From NCBI GenBank assembly GCA_002393895.1, contig DGUE01000116.1, positions 1 through 19,135 on the forward strand: a stretch of DNA of 19,135 nt, written 5' to 3'. This document shows positions 1 to 6,983 of the stretch, one piece after another. This stretch comes from Bacteroidales bacterium UBA4318 (GTDB lineage Bacteria; Bacteroidota; Bacteroidia; Bacteroidales; UBA932). The notes beneath the pieces were generated by a model. That model ran no database searches, had not been told where the DNA came from, and was given only the letters and a program-made list of their open reading frames with translations. The translations under genes and the position numbers were made by a program. The first letter of the stretch is position 1. The number at the start of each line of letters is the position of its first letter.

Positions 1-23
1 CGGTTCGAATCCGTCTGCGCCCA
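1..23 (+). tRNA. 3' end of a tRNA gene (partial)
   Basis: The first bases form the end of a tRNA cut by the window edge. Visible are the last three bases of the 5' T-stem strand (CGG), a canonical TTCGAAT T-loop, the 3' T-stem strand CCGTC, the 3' acceptor strand TGCGCCC and discriminator A at 23. The 5' acceptor strand, outside the window, should read about GGGCGCA. CCA is not encoded: the next bases are CAC. The anticodon is not visible, so the amino acid cannot be assigned. A strong hairpin terminator follows within a few bases. Confidence 0.85.
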
Positions 24-26
24 CAC

Positions 27-58
27 AAAAAAAGACAGCCGGTCAGGCTGTCTTTTTT
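27..58. terminator. Bidirectional intrinsic terminator
   Basis: A perfect 7-bp stem (GACAGCC at 34-40 with GGCTGTC at 46-52) has a 5-base loop. It is flanked by seven A on the left and six T on the right, so it works as a rho-independent terminator in both directions. It ends the + strand tRNA and the convergent minus-strand glycosyltransferase gene, whose stop codon (43-45) lies in the loop. Confidence 0.9.
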
Positions 59-771
59 GCATTTATTTTGCGGAACCGCAATTTCAACACTCCCCAAAAG
101 GCCTCACCGAAGATGCCTCCGGACATCTTGGAAGTACCTTCTTTCCGGTTCACGAATATAACCGGTACTTCGGCAAGTTTGAATCCAAGTTTCACCGCAG
201 AGTATTTCATCTCTATCTGGAAGCCATAACCTTTCATACGCACGGCATCCAGGTCAATGGTCTCCAGCACCCTGCGAGTGTAGCACACGAACCCGGCGGT
301 GCTGTCGAAGATCTTCACGCCAAGGGTCTTGCGCACATAAATGGATGCGCAATAAGACATGAGGATACGCCCAATGGGCCAGTTGACAACACTCACTCCG
401 TCGCAGTAGCGGGAGCCTACGGCCAGATCCGCGCCTTCTTCGCATGCACTGCAAAGCCTTGCAAGGTCGAATGGATCGTGCGAGAAATCCGCATCCATCT
501 CGAAAACATAGTCATAACCCCGTTCCAAAGCCCATTTGAAGCCGGCAAGATAGGCCGTTCCCAAACCAAGCTTTCCCCTGCGCTCAATAAGAAACAGCCT
601 GTCTTTAAACTCCGGAAGGAGCTTCTTTACCGCGATTGCTGTTCCATCAGGGGAACCGTCATCGATAATCAGAATATGATAGTTTCCGTCCAGCCCCATG
701 ACGGCACGGATAATCCTGGAGATATTCTCAATCTCGTTGTAAGTGGGGATTATGACCAGTTTGCTCTTCAT
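43..771 (-). CDS. Dpm1-like polyprenyl-phosphate sugar synthase (GT2)
   Basis: A 242-residue family 2 glycosyltransferase, the usual length for soluble polyprenol-monophosphomannose (Dpm1-like) synthases, which move a sugar from a nucleotide donor to a lipid phosphate on the inner face of the membrane. Visible motifs are PTYNE at 9-13, the nucleotide-binding DDGSPDG at 37-43, the metal-binding DAD at 93-95, the QIEMK segment near 185-189, and the VNRKEGTSKM loop near 207-216 that matches the Dpm1 signature. No C-terminal membrane domain is present. The ATG directly follows the stop of the upstream gene (TAG then ATG, no gap), which points to co-transcription and coupled translation. The last codons lie inside the terminator hairpin. 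The sugar (mannose or glucose) and lipid acceptor cannot be read from the sequence. Confidence 0.87.
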   Translation of the reverse strand: MKSKLVIIPTYNEIENISRIIRAVMGLDGNYHILIIDDGSPDGTAIAVKKLLPEFKDRLFLIERRGKLGLGTAYLAGFKWALERGYDYVFEMDADFSHDPFDLARLCSACEEGADLAVGSRYCDGVSVVNWPIGRILMSYCASIYVRKTLGVKIFDSTAGFVCYTRRVLETIDLDAVRMKGYGFQIEMKYSAVKLGFKLAEVPVIFVNRKEGTSKMSGGIFGEAFWGVLKLRFRKINAKKTA

Positions 772-1233
772 CTATTTCTTTTTGAAAAGGCCCCCGAGGA
801 TGCCGGTGGCGGCACCGAGGAGTGCAGAAGATCCGGATTTCTTTCCGGTCAGGGAAATAATTATATCGTTGATGTCCACATCGCCGTCACCATCCTGATC
901 TTTGATAACATTGGACAGTTTGCCGATGATGCCGGGAATCAACGCTGTGAGGGAATTGCCGAGACCGCTCCCGAGGGAGAGCTTGCTCAGGACATTGTTC
1001 TTGAAAAGGGTGCCGGCAAGCGCGGTTACAGGGCTGCTGGCTGCCTGACTCTTACCGGTAAGGAGGCCCTTGATGAGGTCTACTCCGCCGGGCTTGGCTG
1101 CAGTCTGGGTAAGACTCCCGAGGATGGAGTTGGAAAGGCCGCCCAGAACCTGGTCCTTAACATTGGAGGGGATTTCCACCCCACCGGCAGCAGACTTAAC
1201 CTGCTGCATGATTAAATCGGTGATAGATGCCAT
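772..1233 (-). CDS. Small protein with dockerin/EF-hand-like calcium loop
   Basis: A 153-residue protein of no recognised function. It is rich in Gly, Ser, Leu and Ala and looks like a set of amphipathic helices. Residues 112-123 (DQDGDGDVDIND) fit a 12-residue EF-hand or dockerin half-repeat, with acidic residues at loop positions 1, 3, 5, 9 and 12, Gly at 6 and Val at 8. Only one such loop is present, whereas dockerins normally carry two. No signal peptide or lipobox is visible, so it is probably cytoplasmic or exported by an unrecognised route. The C-terminus is a Gly/Ala/Leu-rich stretch ending FKKK. It abuts the downstream glycosyltransferase gene and has its own likely promoter inside the end of glpF. 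Calcium binding is inferred from the motif. Confidence 0.65.
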   Translation of the reverse strand: MASITDLIMQQVKSAAGGVEIPSNVKDQVLGGLSNSILGSLTQTAAKPGGVDLIKGLLTGKSQAASSPVTALAGTLFKNNVLSKLSLGSGLGNSLTALIPGIIGKLSNVIKDQDGDGDVDINDIIISLTGKKSGSSALLGAATGILGGLFKKK

Positions 1234-1251
1234 AATCGAAGGTTTAGCTTA

Positions 1252-1282
1252 CAAAAATATAAAAAATCAGAATACAAGCAAG
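1252..1282 (-). promoter_or_regulatory. Bacteroidota-type promoter for the calcium-loop gene
   Basis: On the minus strand TATTTTTG (1252-1259) fits the Bacteroidota -7 consensus TAnnTTTG exactly. A CTTG at 1279-1282, 19 bases upstream, is a one-mismatch -33 box (consensus TTTG). Transcription would begin near 1248, about 15 bases before the ATG. The -33 box lies within the last codons of glpF, so this pair of genes could be expressed separately from glpKF. Confidence 0.5.
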
Positions 1283-2004
1283 TACAAGCCGGCAGCAAGG
1301 GCAGCACCAAACGCAGGCCCAAGCACAGGCACCCAGGAGTACGCCCATCCGCTGTCACGCTTCCCGGCAATCGGAAGCAGTGCGTGGGCACAGCGCGGAC
1401 TGAGGTCTCGGGCAGGGTTCATGGCATATCCCGTGGTTCCGCCAAGCGACATGCCAATACTCATGATAACGCAGGTGACAGGCCAGCTGCCAATTGCACC
1501 GATGGAGGCTTTTGCCTCACCTACAGCAAACACATTGCTCCCCCAGCCAATGGCGAGGATGCAGAAGACAAGCAGCCAGGTTGCAATAGCCTCACACCAG
1601 AAATTGCGCCATTTGTTATCGATGGCTGGCATGGTGCAGAACGTGCCGAGAATGGTATCAGGCTGATCTGCAGTAGCTTTATAATGATCTTTGTAGAAAG
1701 ACCACACCAGGCAAGCGCCCAGGAATCCACCCAGCATCTGCGCAATCACATAACCGCATACGGAAGCCCAGGGGAAAAGGCCTGCCAGGGCAAGACCAAG
1801 GGTCACCACAGGATTAAGATGGGCTCCCGAAACAGGACCGGCAATCAACACGCCAAGCATAACCGCCAGGCCCCAGCCAAGGGCTATCACCACCCATCCT
1901 CCGCCTTGAGCCTTGGATTTATTAAGAGATGTGGCTGCGCATACTCCGTCACCGAGCAGCACCAGAACAAGGGTGCCAATGAATTCGAAAACGTACTGTA
2001 TCAT
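1267..2004 (-). CDS. glpF: Glycerol uptake facilitator (aquaglyceroporin)
   Basis: A 245-residue MIP-family channel of the inner membrane for passive entry of glycerol, with about six membrane helices and two half-helix pore loops. The second pore motif is canonical: NPARD at 196-200, where the Asp after NPAR is typical of glycerol-conducting rather than water-only members. The first pore motif is NPV (64-66) instead of NPA. Selectivity-filter positions aligned by eye to E. coli GlpF give Trp44 (for Trp48), Tyr194 (for Phe200) and Arg199 (for Arg206), an aromatic, wide glyceroporin-like filter. It follows glpK after only 4 bases, so imported glycerol is trapped at once by phosphorylation. The product is clear; the conductance effect of NPV is unknown. 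Confidence 0.93.
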   Translation of the reverse strand: MIQYVFEFIGTLVLVLLGDGVCAATSLNKSKAQGGGWVVIALGWGLAVMLGVLIAGPVSGAHLNPVVTLGLALAGLFPWASVCGYVIAQMLGGFLGACLVWSFYKDHYKATADQPDTILGTFCTMPAIDNKWRNFWCEAIATWLLVFCILAIGWGSNVFAVGEAKASIGAIGSWPVTCVIMSIGMSLGGTTGYAMNPARDLSPRCAHALLPIAGKRDSGWAYSWVPVLGPAFGAALAAGLYLLVF

Positions 2005-2008
2005 CGTC

Positions 2009-3487
2009 TTATTTGTTTATAGTTCTGGAAATTGCGTCTGCCCAACCGGCCTTTAGCGGAGCGACGTCCTTGCCGGAAGGAGAGAATGTGCGGTCTGCCT
2101 GCCACTGACTGCGGATTTCGTCGGGCGAAGCCCAGAATCCGACCGCCAGTCCGGCCAGGTATGCTGCACCCATTCCCGTAGTTTCAGTAACTTTGGGGCG
2201 CACTACGTCTGCCCCCAGCACGTCGGACTGGAACTGCATGAGAAGGTTGTTTCGGGATGCACCACCATCCACCTTCAGCTCTGCAAGCTTAACTCCGGCA
2301 TCCTTCTCCATGGCGGAAACTATATCCATTGTCTGGAATGCGATTCCCTCCAGGGCAGCACGCGCGATATGCGCTGCAGTGGCACCGCGCGTGAGGCCGC
2401 AGATGGTTCCGCGGGCATCCTGGTCCCAGTAAGGGGCTCCCATTCCGGTAAGGGCAGGCACGAAATAGACACCGCCATTGTCCGGAACCGAATCAGCCAG
2501 GGCCTCGATTTCGGAAGAACTGTGGATGATGCCCAAGCCGTCGCGCAGCCACTGCACCACCGAGCCTCCTACGAAAATAGAGCCCTCCAGCGCATAATTG
2601 ACAGTATTGCCTATCTTCCACGCGATGGTGGTAAGGAGCTTATTCTTGGACAGGATGGGCTTCGTGCCTGTATTCATGAGCAGGAAGCATCCAGTTCCAT
2701 AGGTATTCTTGACCGATCCCGGGGTTGTGCACATCTGCCCGAAAAGGGCGGCCTGCTGATCCCCCGCTATGCCTGCGATGGGCACCTCGTGAGCAAAGAT
2801 GGTAGTCTTGGTGTGGCCATACACTTCCGATGAGGATTTGACTTCCGGCAGCATGGAGGCAGGGATTCCGAGAAGGTCGAGCATCTCCTTGTCCCACTCC
2901 AGAGTATTGATGTTGAACAGCATGGTGCGTGAGGCATTGGTCACATCGGTAATGTGCACCTCACCTTTGGTTAGCTGCCATACCAGCCAGCTGTCCACGG
3001 TTCCGAAGCGGAGTTTGCCAGCCTCAGCCCTTTCGCGGGCGCCGGGAACATTGTCCAATATCCATTTTATCTTGGTGCCGGAGAAATATGCGTCTATGAT
3101 AAGACCCGTCTTCTCGCGGATTTTGTCGGTAAGGCCGCGCGCCTTGAGCTCATCGCAGTATGCTGCGGTGCGGCGGTCCTGCCAGACAATGGCATTATGC
3201 ACCGGCTTTCCTGTTTCGGCATCCCAGACAATAGTGGTTTCACGCTGGTTGGTGATGCCTATTGCAGCGATATCCTTGCCATTAATGCCTATCTTTGATA
3301 TAGCTTCCGCAATCACGGCAGCTTCCGAGGCCCATATTTCCATAGGATCGTGCTCCACCCATCCGGGCTGGGGAAAATGCTGGGTGAACTCCATCTGGGC
3401 CACGCTGCAGACGTTGCCTTCGTGGTCGAAAACCAGCGCACGTGAAGAACTGGTTCCCTGGTCGAGTGCAAGAATGTATTTGGTCAT
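2009..3487 (-). CDS. glpK: Glycerol kinase
   Basis: A 492-residue cytoplasmic FGGY-family kinase of typical GlpK length that uses ATP to make sn-glycerol 3-phosphate. Visible features are the N-terminal phosphate-binding DQGTSSSR (9-16), the glycerol-contacting QRE (81-83), the FGGY signature around 134-146 (Y-F-S-G-T-K-I-K-W), the catalytic base Asp243 in [10 protein letters not shown], and the adenine-side segment [15 protein letters not shown] near 407-421. It starts at the ATG next to a 43-base divergent promoter region and is followed 4 bases later by glpF. No glpD or glp regulator is in the window, so the next catabolic step is encoded elsewhere. Confidence 0.97.
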   Translation of the reverse strand: MTKYILALDQGTSSSRALVFDHEGNVCSVAQMEFTQHFPQPGWVEHDPMEIWASEAAVIAEAISKIGINGKDIAAIGITNQRETTIVWDAETGKPVHNAIVWQDRRTAAYCDELKARGLTDKIREKTGLIIDAYFSGTKIKWILDNVPGARERAEAGKLRFGTVDSWLVWQLTKGEVHITDVTNASRTMLFNINTLEWDKEMLDLLGIPASMLPEVKSSSEVYGHTKTTIFAHEVPIAGIAGDQQAALFGQMCTTPGSVKNTYGTGCFLLMNTGTKPILSKNKLLTTIAWKIGNTVNYALEGSIFVGGSVVQWLRDGLGIIHSSSEIEALADSVPDNGGVYFVPALTGMGAPYWDQDARGTICGLTRGATAAHIARAALEGIAFQTMDIVSAMEKDAGVKLAELKVDGGASRNNLLMQFQSDVLGADVVRPKVTETTGMGAAYLAGLAVGFWASPDEIRSQWQADRTFSPSGKDVAPLKAGWADAISRTINK

Positions 3488-3511
3488 TTTATGTGTTATT
3501 TTTTAACTTTG
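3479..3511 (+). promoter_or_regulatory. Promoter of the + strand glycosyltransferase
   Basis: TAACTTTG at 3504-3511 is a perfect match to the TAnnTTTG -7 box, and TTTG at 3479-3482 is a perfect -33 box with a 21-base spacer, slightly long. Transcription would start near 3515, about 15 bases before the ATG at 3531. The -33 box sits in the first codons of glpK on the other strand. Confidence 0.65.
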
Positions 3512-3513
3512 CA

Positions 3514-3546
3514 TAAAGATACGAATTTTTATGGAAAGAGTACGAA
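3514..3546 (-). promoter_or_regulatory. Probable glpK promoter
   Basis: On the minus strand TATCTTTA (3514-3521) matches TAnnTTTG at all but the last position. TTCG at 3543-3546, 21 bases upstream, is a one-mismatch -33 box. Transcription would start near 3510, about 20 bases before the glpK ATG. It interlocks with the opposing promoter at 3479-3511. This is the weaker of the two assignments. Confidence 0.35.
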
Positions 3547-4832
3547 TTTTCCGCCCCGCATCCTTCAGCACAGAAGAAATCAGAAAGATAGCCGCTTCTG
3601 CGGATACTGAATATACTGTTATTTACACAAAAGCCACGGATCTCAAGTTCATTGCCTTTGGCATTGAGCGTATGATACAGGTCGCAGACGACACTGGCGC
3701 CGCCATGGTTTATTCCGACCATTTCAACGGCGAAGAGCCCGCTCCGGTAATCGACTACCAGGAGGGTTCCCTCAGGGACGACTTTGATTTCGGCGGGGTT
3801 CAGATGTACAGGACAAGCATCCTGAAAGAGGCTGTAGCAGGGATGGATAAGGAATACAGGTTCGCCGGCCTCTACGACTTGAGGCTTAGGGTGTCTCGCC
3901 TAGGGAGTCTGCTGCACATTCCGGAATTCCTGTATTACGAGCTTGACACCGACAAAAGGGACTCGGGAGAAAAGCTGTTCGACTACGTAGATCCAAAGAA
4001 CAGGGCAGTCCAGGTTGAGATGGAGGACGCCTGCACCTCCCACCTTAAGGCTGTCGGAGCCTGGCTGGAGCCGTCATTCAAAGATGTCGACCTGAAGGCA
4101 GGAGCCTTTGAGTACGAAGCATCCGTGGTCATCCCCTGCAAGAACAGGGTCCGCACCATTGCAGATGCCATCCGAAGCGCACTTTCCCAGAAAACAGAAT
4201 TCAAATACAATGTGATAGTGGTGGATGACAATTCCACCGATGGCACGGTAGAGGTAATAAAGTCTTTCCTGGAAGACCCCAGGCTGATCTACATCGCCCA
4301 AGACAAGAGCTATCACGCCATTGGCGGCAACTGGAATGCTGCCCTGCATCATCCAAAGTGCGGGCGTTTTGCCCTCCAGCTGGATTCGGACGACCTCTAC
4401 AACGACGAACATACGGTGCAGAAGTTCGTGGATGCCTTCTATGAGCAGAACTGCGCCATGGTGGTGGGCACCTACAGGATTACGGACTTCGACCTCAACA
4501 CCATTCCTCCCGGAGTGATAGACCATAAGGAATGGACACTGGAGAACGGGCGTAACAATGCCCTCAGGGTGAATGGCCTGGGCGCTCCGCGCGGATTCTT
4601 CACTCCCATTCTCCGCGAGCTGAACTTCCCTACCACGAAATATGGCGAGGACTACGCCGTAGGCCTCCGTGTGAGCAGGGAATACCGTATCGGACGAATC
4701 TACGACGTGATGTACAACTGCCGCCGCTGGGAAGGCAATTCAGACCATGGTCTGGACGTGGTCAAAGTAAATGCAAATAACTTCTATAAAGACAGGCTCC
4801 GCACTATCGAGTTGCTTGCCCGAAAAAAATAG
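3531..4832 (+). CDS. Two-part family 2 glycosyltransferase
   Basis: A 433-residue protein with no signal peptide or clear membrane segment. The C-terminal part (about 197-410) is a GT-A family 2 glycosyltransferase: SVVIPCKNR at 198-206, nucleotide-binding DDNSTDG at 232-238, metal-binding DSDD at 285-288, and a likely catalytic base in YGEDYA (Glu373/Asp374). The N-terminal ~190 residues carry segments such as MVYSDH (59-64) and DDFDFGGVQMYR (83-94). These resemble the second half of a GT2 domain without the nucleotide-binding first half, so this may be a degenerate duplicate domain. Donor and acceptor are unknown; a cell-surface polysaccharide or glycoprotein role is a guess. It starts at an ATG 15 bases after a predicted start site, is divergent from glpK, and runs into the ssrA promoter. 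Confidence 0.85.
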   Translation: MERVRIFRPASFSTEEIRKIAASADTEYTVIYTKATDLKFIAFGIERMIQVADDTGAAMVYSDHFNGEEPAPVIDYQEGSLRDDFDFGGVQMYRTSILKEAVAGMDKEYRFAGLYDLRLRVSRLGSLLHIPEFLYYELDTDKRDSGEKLFDYVDPKNRAVQVEMEDACTSHLKAVGAWLEPSFKDVDLKAGAFEYEASVVIPCKNRVRTIADAIRSALSQKTEFKYNVIVVDDNSTDGTVEVIKSFLEDPRLIYIAQDKSYHAIGGNWNAALHHPKCGRFALQLDSDDLYNDEHTVQKFVDAFYEQNCAMVVGTYRITDFDLNTIPPGVIDHKEWTLENGRNNALRVNGLGAPRGFFTPILRELNFPTTKYGEDYAVGLRVSREYRIGRIYDVMYNCRRWEGNSDHGLDVVKVNANNFYKDRLRTIELLARKK

Positions 4833-4841
4833 CTATATTTG
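4811..4841 (+). promoter_or_regulatory. ssrA (tmRNA) promoter
   Basis: TATATTTG at 4834-4841 is a perfect -7 box. GTTG at 4811-4814 is a one-mismatch -33 box with a 19-base spacer. The -33 box is inside the glycosyltransferase coding sequence, and the -7 box begins one base after its stop codon (4830-4832). Predicted initiation near 4845 leaves about 13 bases to be removed by RNase P before the mature 5' end at 4858. Confidence 0.65.
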
Positions 4842-4857
4842 CAGCCACAAACTTTCT

Positions 4858-5250
4858 GGGGATGTTTTGGTTTTGACAGCACTGATCCGGGAAGGTAAGC
4901 ACGCCGGGCTTTCGAAGGCTGGCCCGTTAATCTCAACCGACAAAAAATTAGCTGGCAACAGCAACTATGCACTCGCTGCCTAATCTGCCAAGCGGATTAG
5001 CTTAATCGGGGCGCCCAGGTGCGTCGCCGACGAGTATCCCTCCGACTTTAGGGCTTCTATGCGCGGATTCAGGGGTATCATTCAAGAAGCCTGCACGCGG
5101 GGACTCCCTTAAACCGCGCCAAGATTCAGGGGATAAGTTGGGTCTTGCCCGTCTTCCGGCCGGGCCCCACCGACAATCAAAGGAAGAATAAGCGTGTAGA
5201 AAGCCCTCTGGGACTTTGTTTGGACGGCGGTTCGAGTCCGCCCATCTCCA
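4858..5250 (+). ncRNA. ssrA: Transfer-messenger RNA (tmRNA)
   Basis: One-piece tmRNA of 393 bases, which rescues stalled ribosomes and tags their products for proteolysis together with SmpB. The 5' end GGGGATG (4858-4864) pairs with CATCTCC (5243-5249) to close the acceptor stem (one G-U pair), and A5250 is the discriminator. The 5' segment GGTTTTGACAGC and the T-arm with loop TTCGAGT are hallmarks. The tag reading frame runs 4954-4983 and encodes GNSNYALAA then TAA, very like the Bacteroidota tags ending in NYALAA. The central part holds the structured pseudoknot region. CCA is not encoded. The mature 3' end directly abuts the stop codon of the convergent gene at 5251, and no clear terminator hairpin follows. 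Confidence 0.97.
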
Positions 5251-5673
5251 CTAGATATGCCCTCCGCCCTGGGCTTTAAGTTCTTCGTCCACTTTATCCT
5301 TCTCCTGCATCAGAAGGTCGAGAAGCCAGTCTTTCTGTTCGTCGACCAGTCCAAGGTCGCGGCATGCGCTCTCGTAGCGCCCGAGGACAGCTTCCTGGTA
5401 GCGATGATACACCATGGATTTGCGAATCTCCTCCTCTATGGTCTCATGCTCAATTTCATAGCTGTCTTTATAGTAATCCTTATAGACTTTTTCGGATGTA
5501 TAGCGTATGCAGAAGAAAAACAAGCCGCAGGCGAGAATCACTATACCAACTGTGCCGACTGCAAGCGGCACTATCTGGATGAGCCCCAGCATACTGAGCG
5601 CCGAGCCTGCAAGGAAGACCACAAGCGCAATCAATTCATTAATGTGATATTTAAATAAATCTTTGAAAATCAT
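5251..5673 (-). CDS. Small two-helix membrane protein of the sensor operon
   Basis: A 140-residue protein not recognised as a known family. Two hydrophobic helices at about 13-33 and 36-58 are joined by a tight turn, which puts both ends on the same side, probably the cytoplasm. The remainder (about 60-140) is strongly charged and predicted helical (SYEIEHETIEEEIRK, EKDKVDEELKAQ), possibly coiled-coil. It is the last gene of the six-gene sensor cluster; its ATG overlaps the stop of the upstream TPR gene by four bases (ATGA, 5670-5673). Its TAG stop touches the 3' end of tmRNA on the opposite strand. A role as partner or scaffold for the sensors is inferred from position only. Confidence 0.75.
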   Translation of the reverse strand: MIFKDLFKYHINELIALVVFLAGSALSMLGLIQIVPLAVGTVGIVILACGLFFFCIRYTSEKVYKDYYKDSYEIEHETIEEEIRKSMVYHRYQEAVLGRYESACRDLGLVDEQKDWLLDLLMQEKDKVDEELKAQGGGHI

Positions 5674-6983
5674 AATCTTAGCATGTTAGTCTTGCGGTTC
5701 TGCAATATCTTGATTTTGTATTGGTTCTCGGCCTCCTTTGCATCCATGGCTTTTTGGAAGGCCCGGCGGGAAGCAAGCATCTGGTTGTTCCTGACCCTCA
5801 TCTCTTCCAAATTCTGACGCAGTTTCCACTGGCTCAGAAGGATCGCAAAGAATGCGATGGCGAACATCACGAGAAAGCCGAGCAGAATAGTCCGTTCATT
5901 GCTGGCCTTGAGTCTTTCAGCCTCCTCCCGCAACTCGGCATTATGCATCTCAGCATCCAGGATTGCAAGGTCTTCATTCTGAACCTTGATATAAACCGAG
6001 TCCTTATCCATCATCAACTGGGAAAGCTGTGAATAAGCCTCGTCGAACTCTCCCATCTCTGCATAGATGCCATGTTTTTGCTCAAAACGCCCGCGAAGAG
6101 TCCCCAGCGAATCGGCGACAGCAAGAGCCTGCGCAAGCAAGCCGCGTGAACGAAGATAATTGATATCCAGCACATGCCGGGAGTCAGCATCGGCCTGCAT
6201 ACGATACAAAGGATTGTCCAGCAGGGCTTTATAGCTTTCACAGAAGGAATCCCAATCCCCTTCGGCATAGTAGATGAAAGCCCGTGTCATGCCTGCCTTG
6301 ATGCCTATGGTAGGGAAAAATGGCACATATTCCTCTGCCTTCGCCACATACTCTTCGGCCTTGGAAAAGACGCTTGCCTTCACATACTCCTGTGAGAGGA
6401 GGATATACAGATTGGGCAGATCCTGCTCCAGGTGAGCCGGCTTGCAGTAAGATGCCGCCTCCTCCAAATTGCGGATGGCAAGATAGTGGTTATCCCTCGA
6501 ACTTTGGATCAAACCAATGATGCGGTAGGAATACATCTTGCCGGCAGCCCGCTGTTCGGCTGATGCTATCCTGCCTAGTTCACGGGCAAGAAGCATGGCA
6601 TCCGAGGCCCGTCCCAGCCGGATCAGGTACTCGCAGTACTCATGAAGGAAGGTAAAGTAGAAATCCCGCGTTTCCTTGCGCTCACCGAGAAGAGCCTTTA
6701 CTTCCATTGCCGTAGAGTCCATCCTCTCATACTGGCGGAGAGCGAAACGAACGGGCATTTCGAGCGAAAGGGCAAGACTCTTGTAGCGGAAATCGTCTTT
6801 CGCGACACCTGCTGCGTAGATGGAATCCGCAAGCACGAGATTATCCGGATTGAACTGCTGCATACGGCCATAGGCATAGCGCAGGAATGTCTTCTGGTCT
6901 ACGCGCAGACGATTCACTATCTGTGCGTCGGCAAGAAGACATACCAAGGCTGCCGACAGGCAGAGAAGCAATTTTCGGATCAT
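5670..6983 (-). CDS. TPR membrane sensor protein lacking the kinase domain
   Basis: A 437-residue protein built like the sensor half of a Bacteroidota TPR-type histidine kinase. It has a signal peptide (1-20, cleavage likely after ADA), helical TPR-like repeats in the periplasm (about 25-320), a coiled-coil run-in (about 330-362, rich in Glu and Ala), one membrane helix at about 365-384 and a 53-residue cytoplasmic tail. The tail (EAENQYKIKILQN) resembles the helix that normally leads into the H-box of a HisKA domain, but the gene stops 9 residues later (RKTNMLRL) without SHEVRTP. It overlaps the response-regulator stop by one base (TAATG) and the next gene by four. It may be a decoy, regulator or dimer partner of the full-length kinase nearby; a decayed kinase gene is the alternative. 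Confidence 0.8.
   Translation of the reverse strand: MIRKLLLCLSAALVCLLADAQIVNRLRVDQKTFLRYAYGRMQQFNPDNLVLADSIYAAGVAKDDFRYKSLALSLEMPVRFALRQYERMDSTAMEVKALLGERKETRDFYFTFLHEYCEYLIRLGRASDAMLLARELGRIASAEQRAAGKMYSYRIIGLIQSSRDNHYLAIRNLEEAASYCKPAHLEQDLPNLYILLSQEYVKASVFSKAEEYVAKAEEYVPFFPTIGIKAGMTRAFIYYAEGDWDSFCESYKALLDNPLYRMQADADSRHVLDINYLRSRGLLAQALAVADSLGTLRGRFEQKHGIYAEMGEFDEAYSQLSQLMMDKDSVYIKVQNEDLAILDAEMHNAELREEAERLKASNERTILLGFLVMFAIAFFAILLSQWKLRQNLEEMRVRNNQMLASRRAFQKAMDAKEAENQYKIKILQNRKTNMLRL

Noticed and set aside
478..1215. 245-codon + strand frame opposite the calcium-loop gene and part of the glycosyltransferase gene
   Set aside because: The minus-strand genes have family motifs and abut neatly; this frame has none.
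4771..4983. Small + strand open frame ending in GNSNYALAA
   Set aside because: Its end is the tmRNA tag reading frame; the upstream part is the tmRNA 5' region and the end of the glycosyltransferase gene in another frame.
4858..5250. Genomic island inserted at tmRNA, a common integration site
   Set aside because: No integrase, no direct repeat of the tmRNA 3' end and no change of gene character downstream are visible.
5259..5277. GCCC...GGGC-TTT as a tmRNA terminator
   Set aside because: The stem is only 4 bp with an 8-base loop and three T, too weak to call.
5251..5700. Frameshift that would restore a kinase domain to the 437-residue sensor
   Set aside because: The bases downstream encode a distinct two-helix membrane protein with its own coupled ATG, and no H-box, N-box or G-box sequence appears there in any frame.
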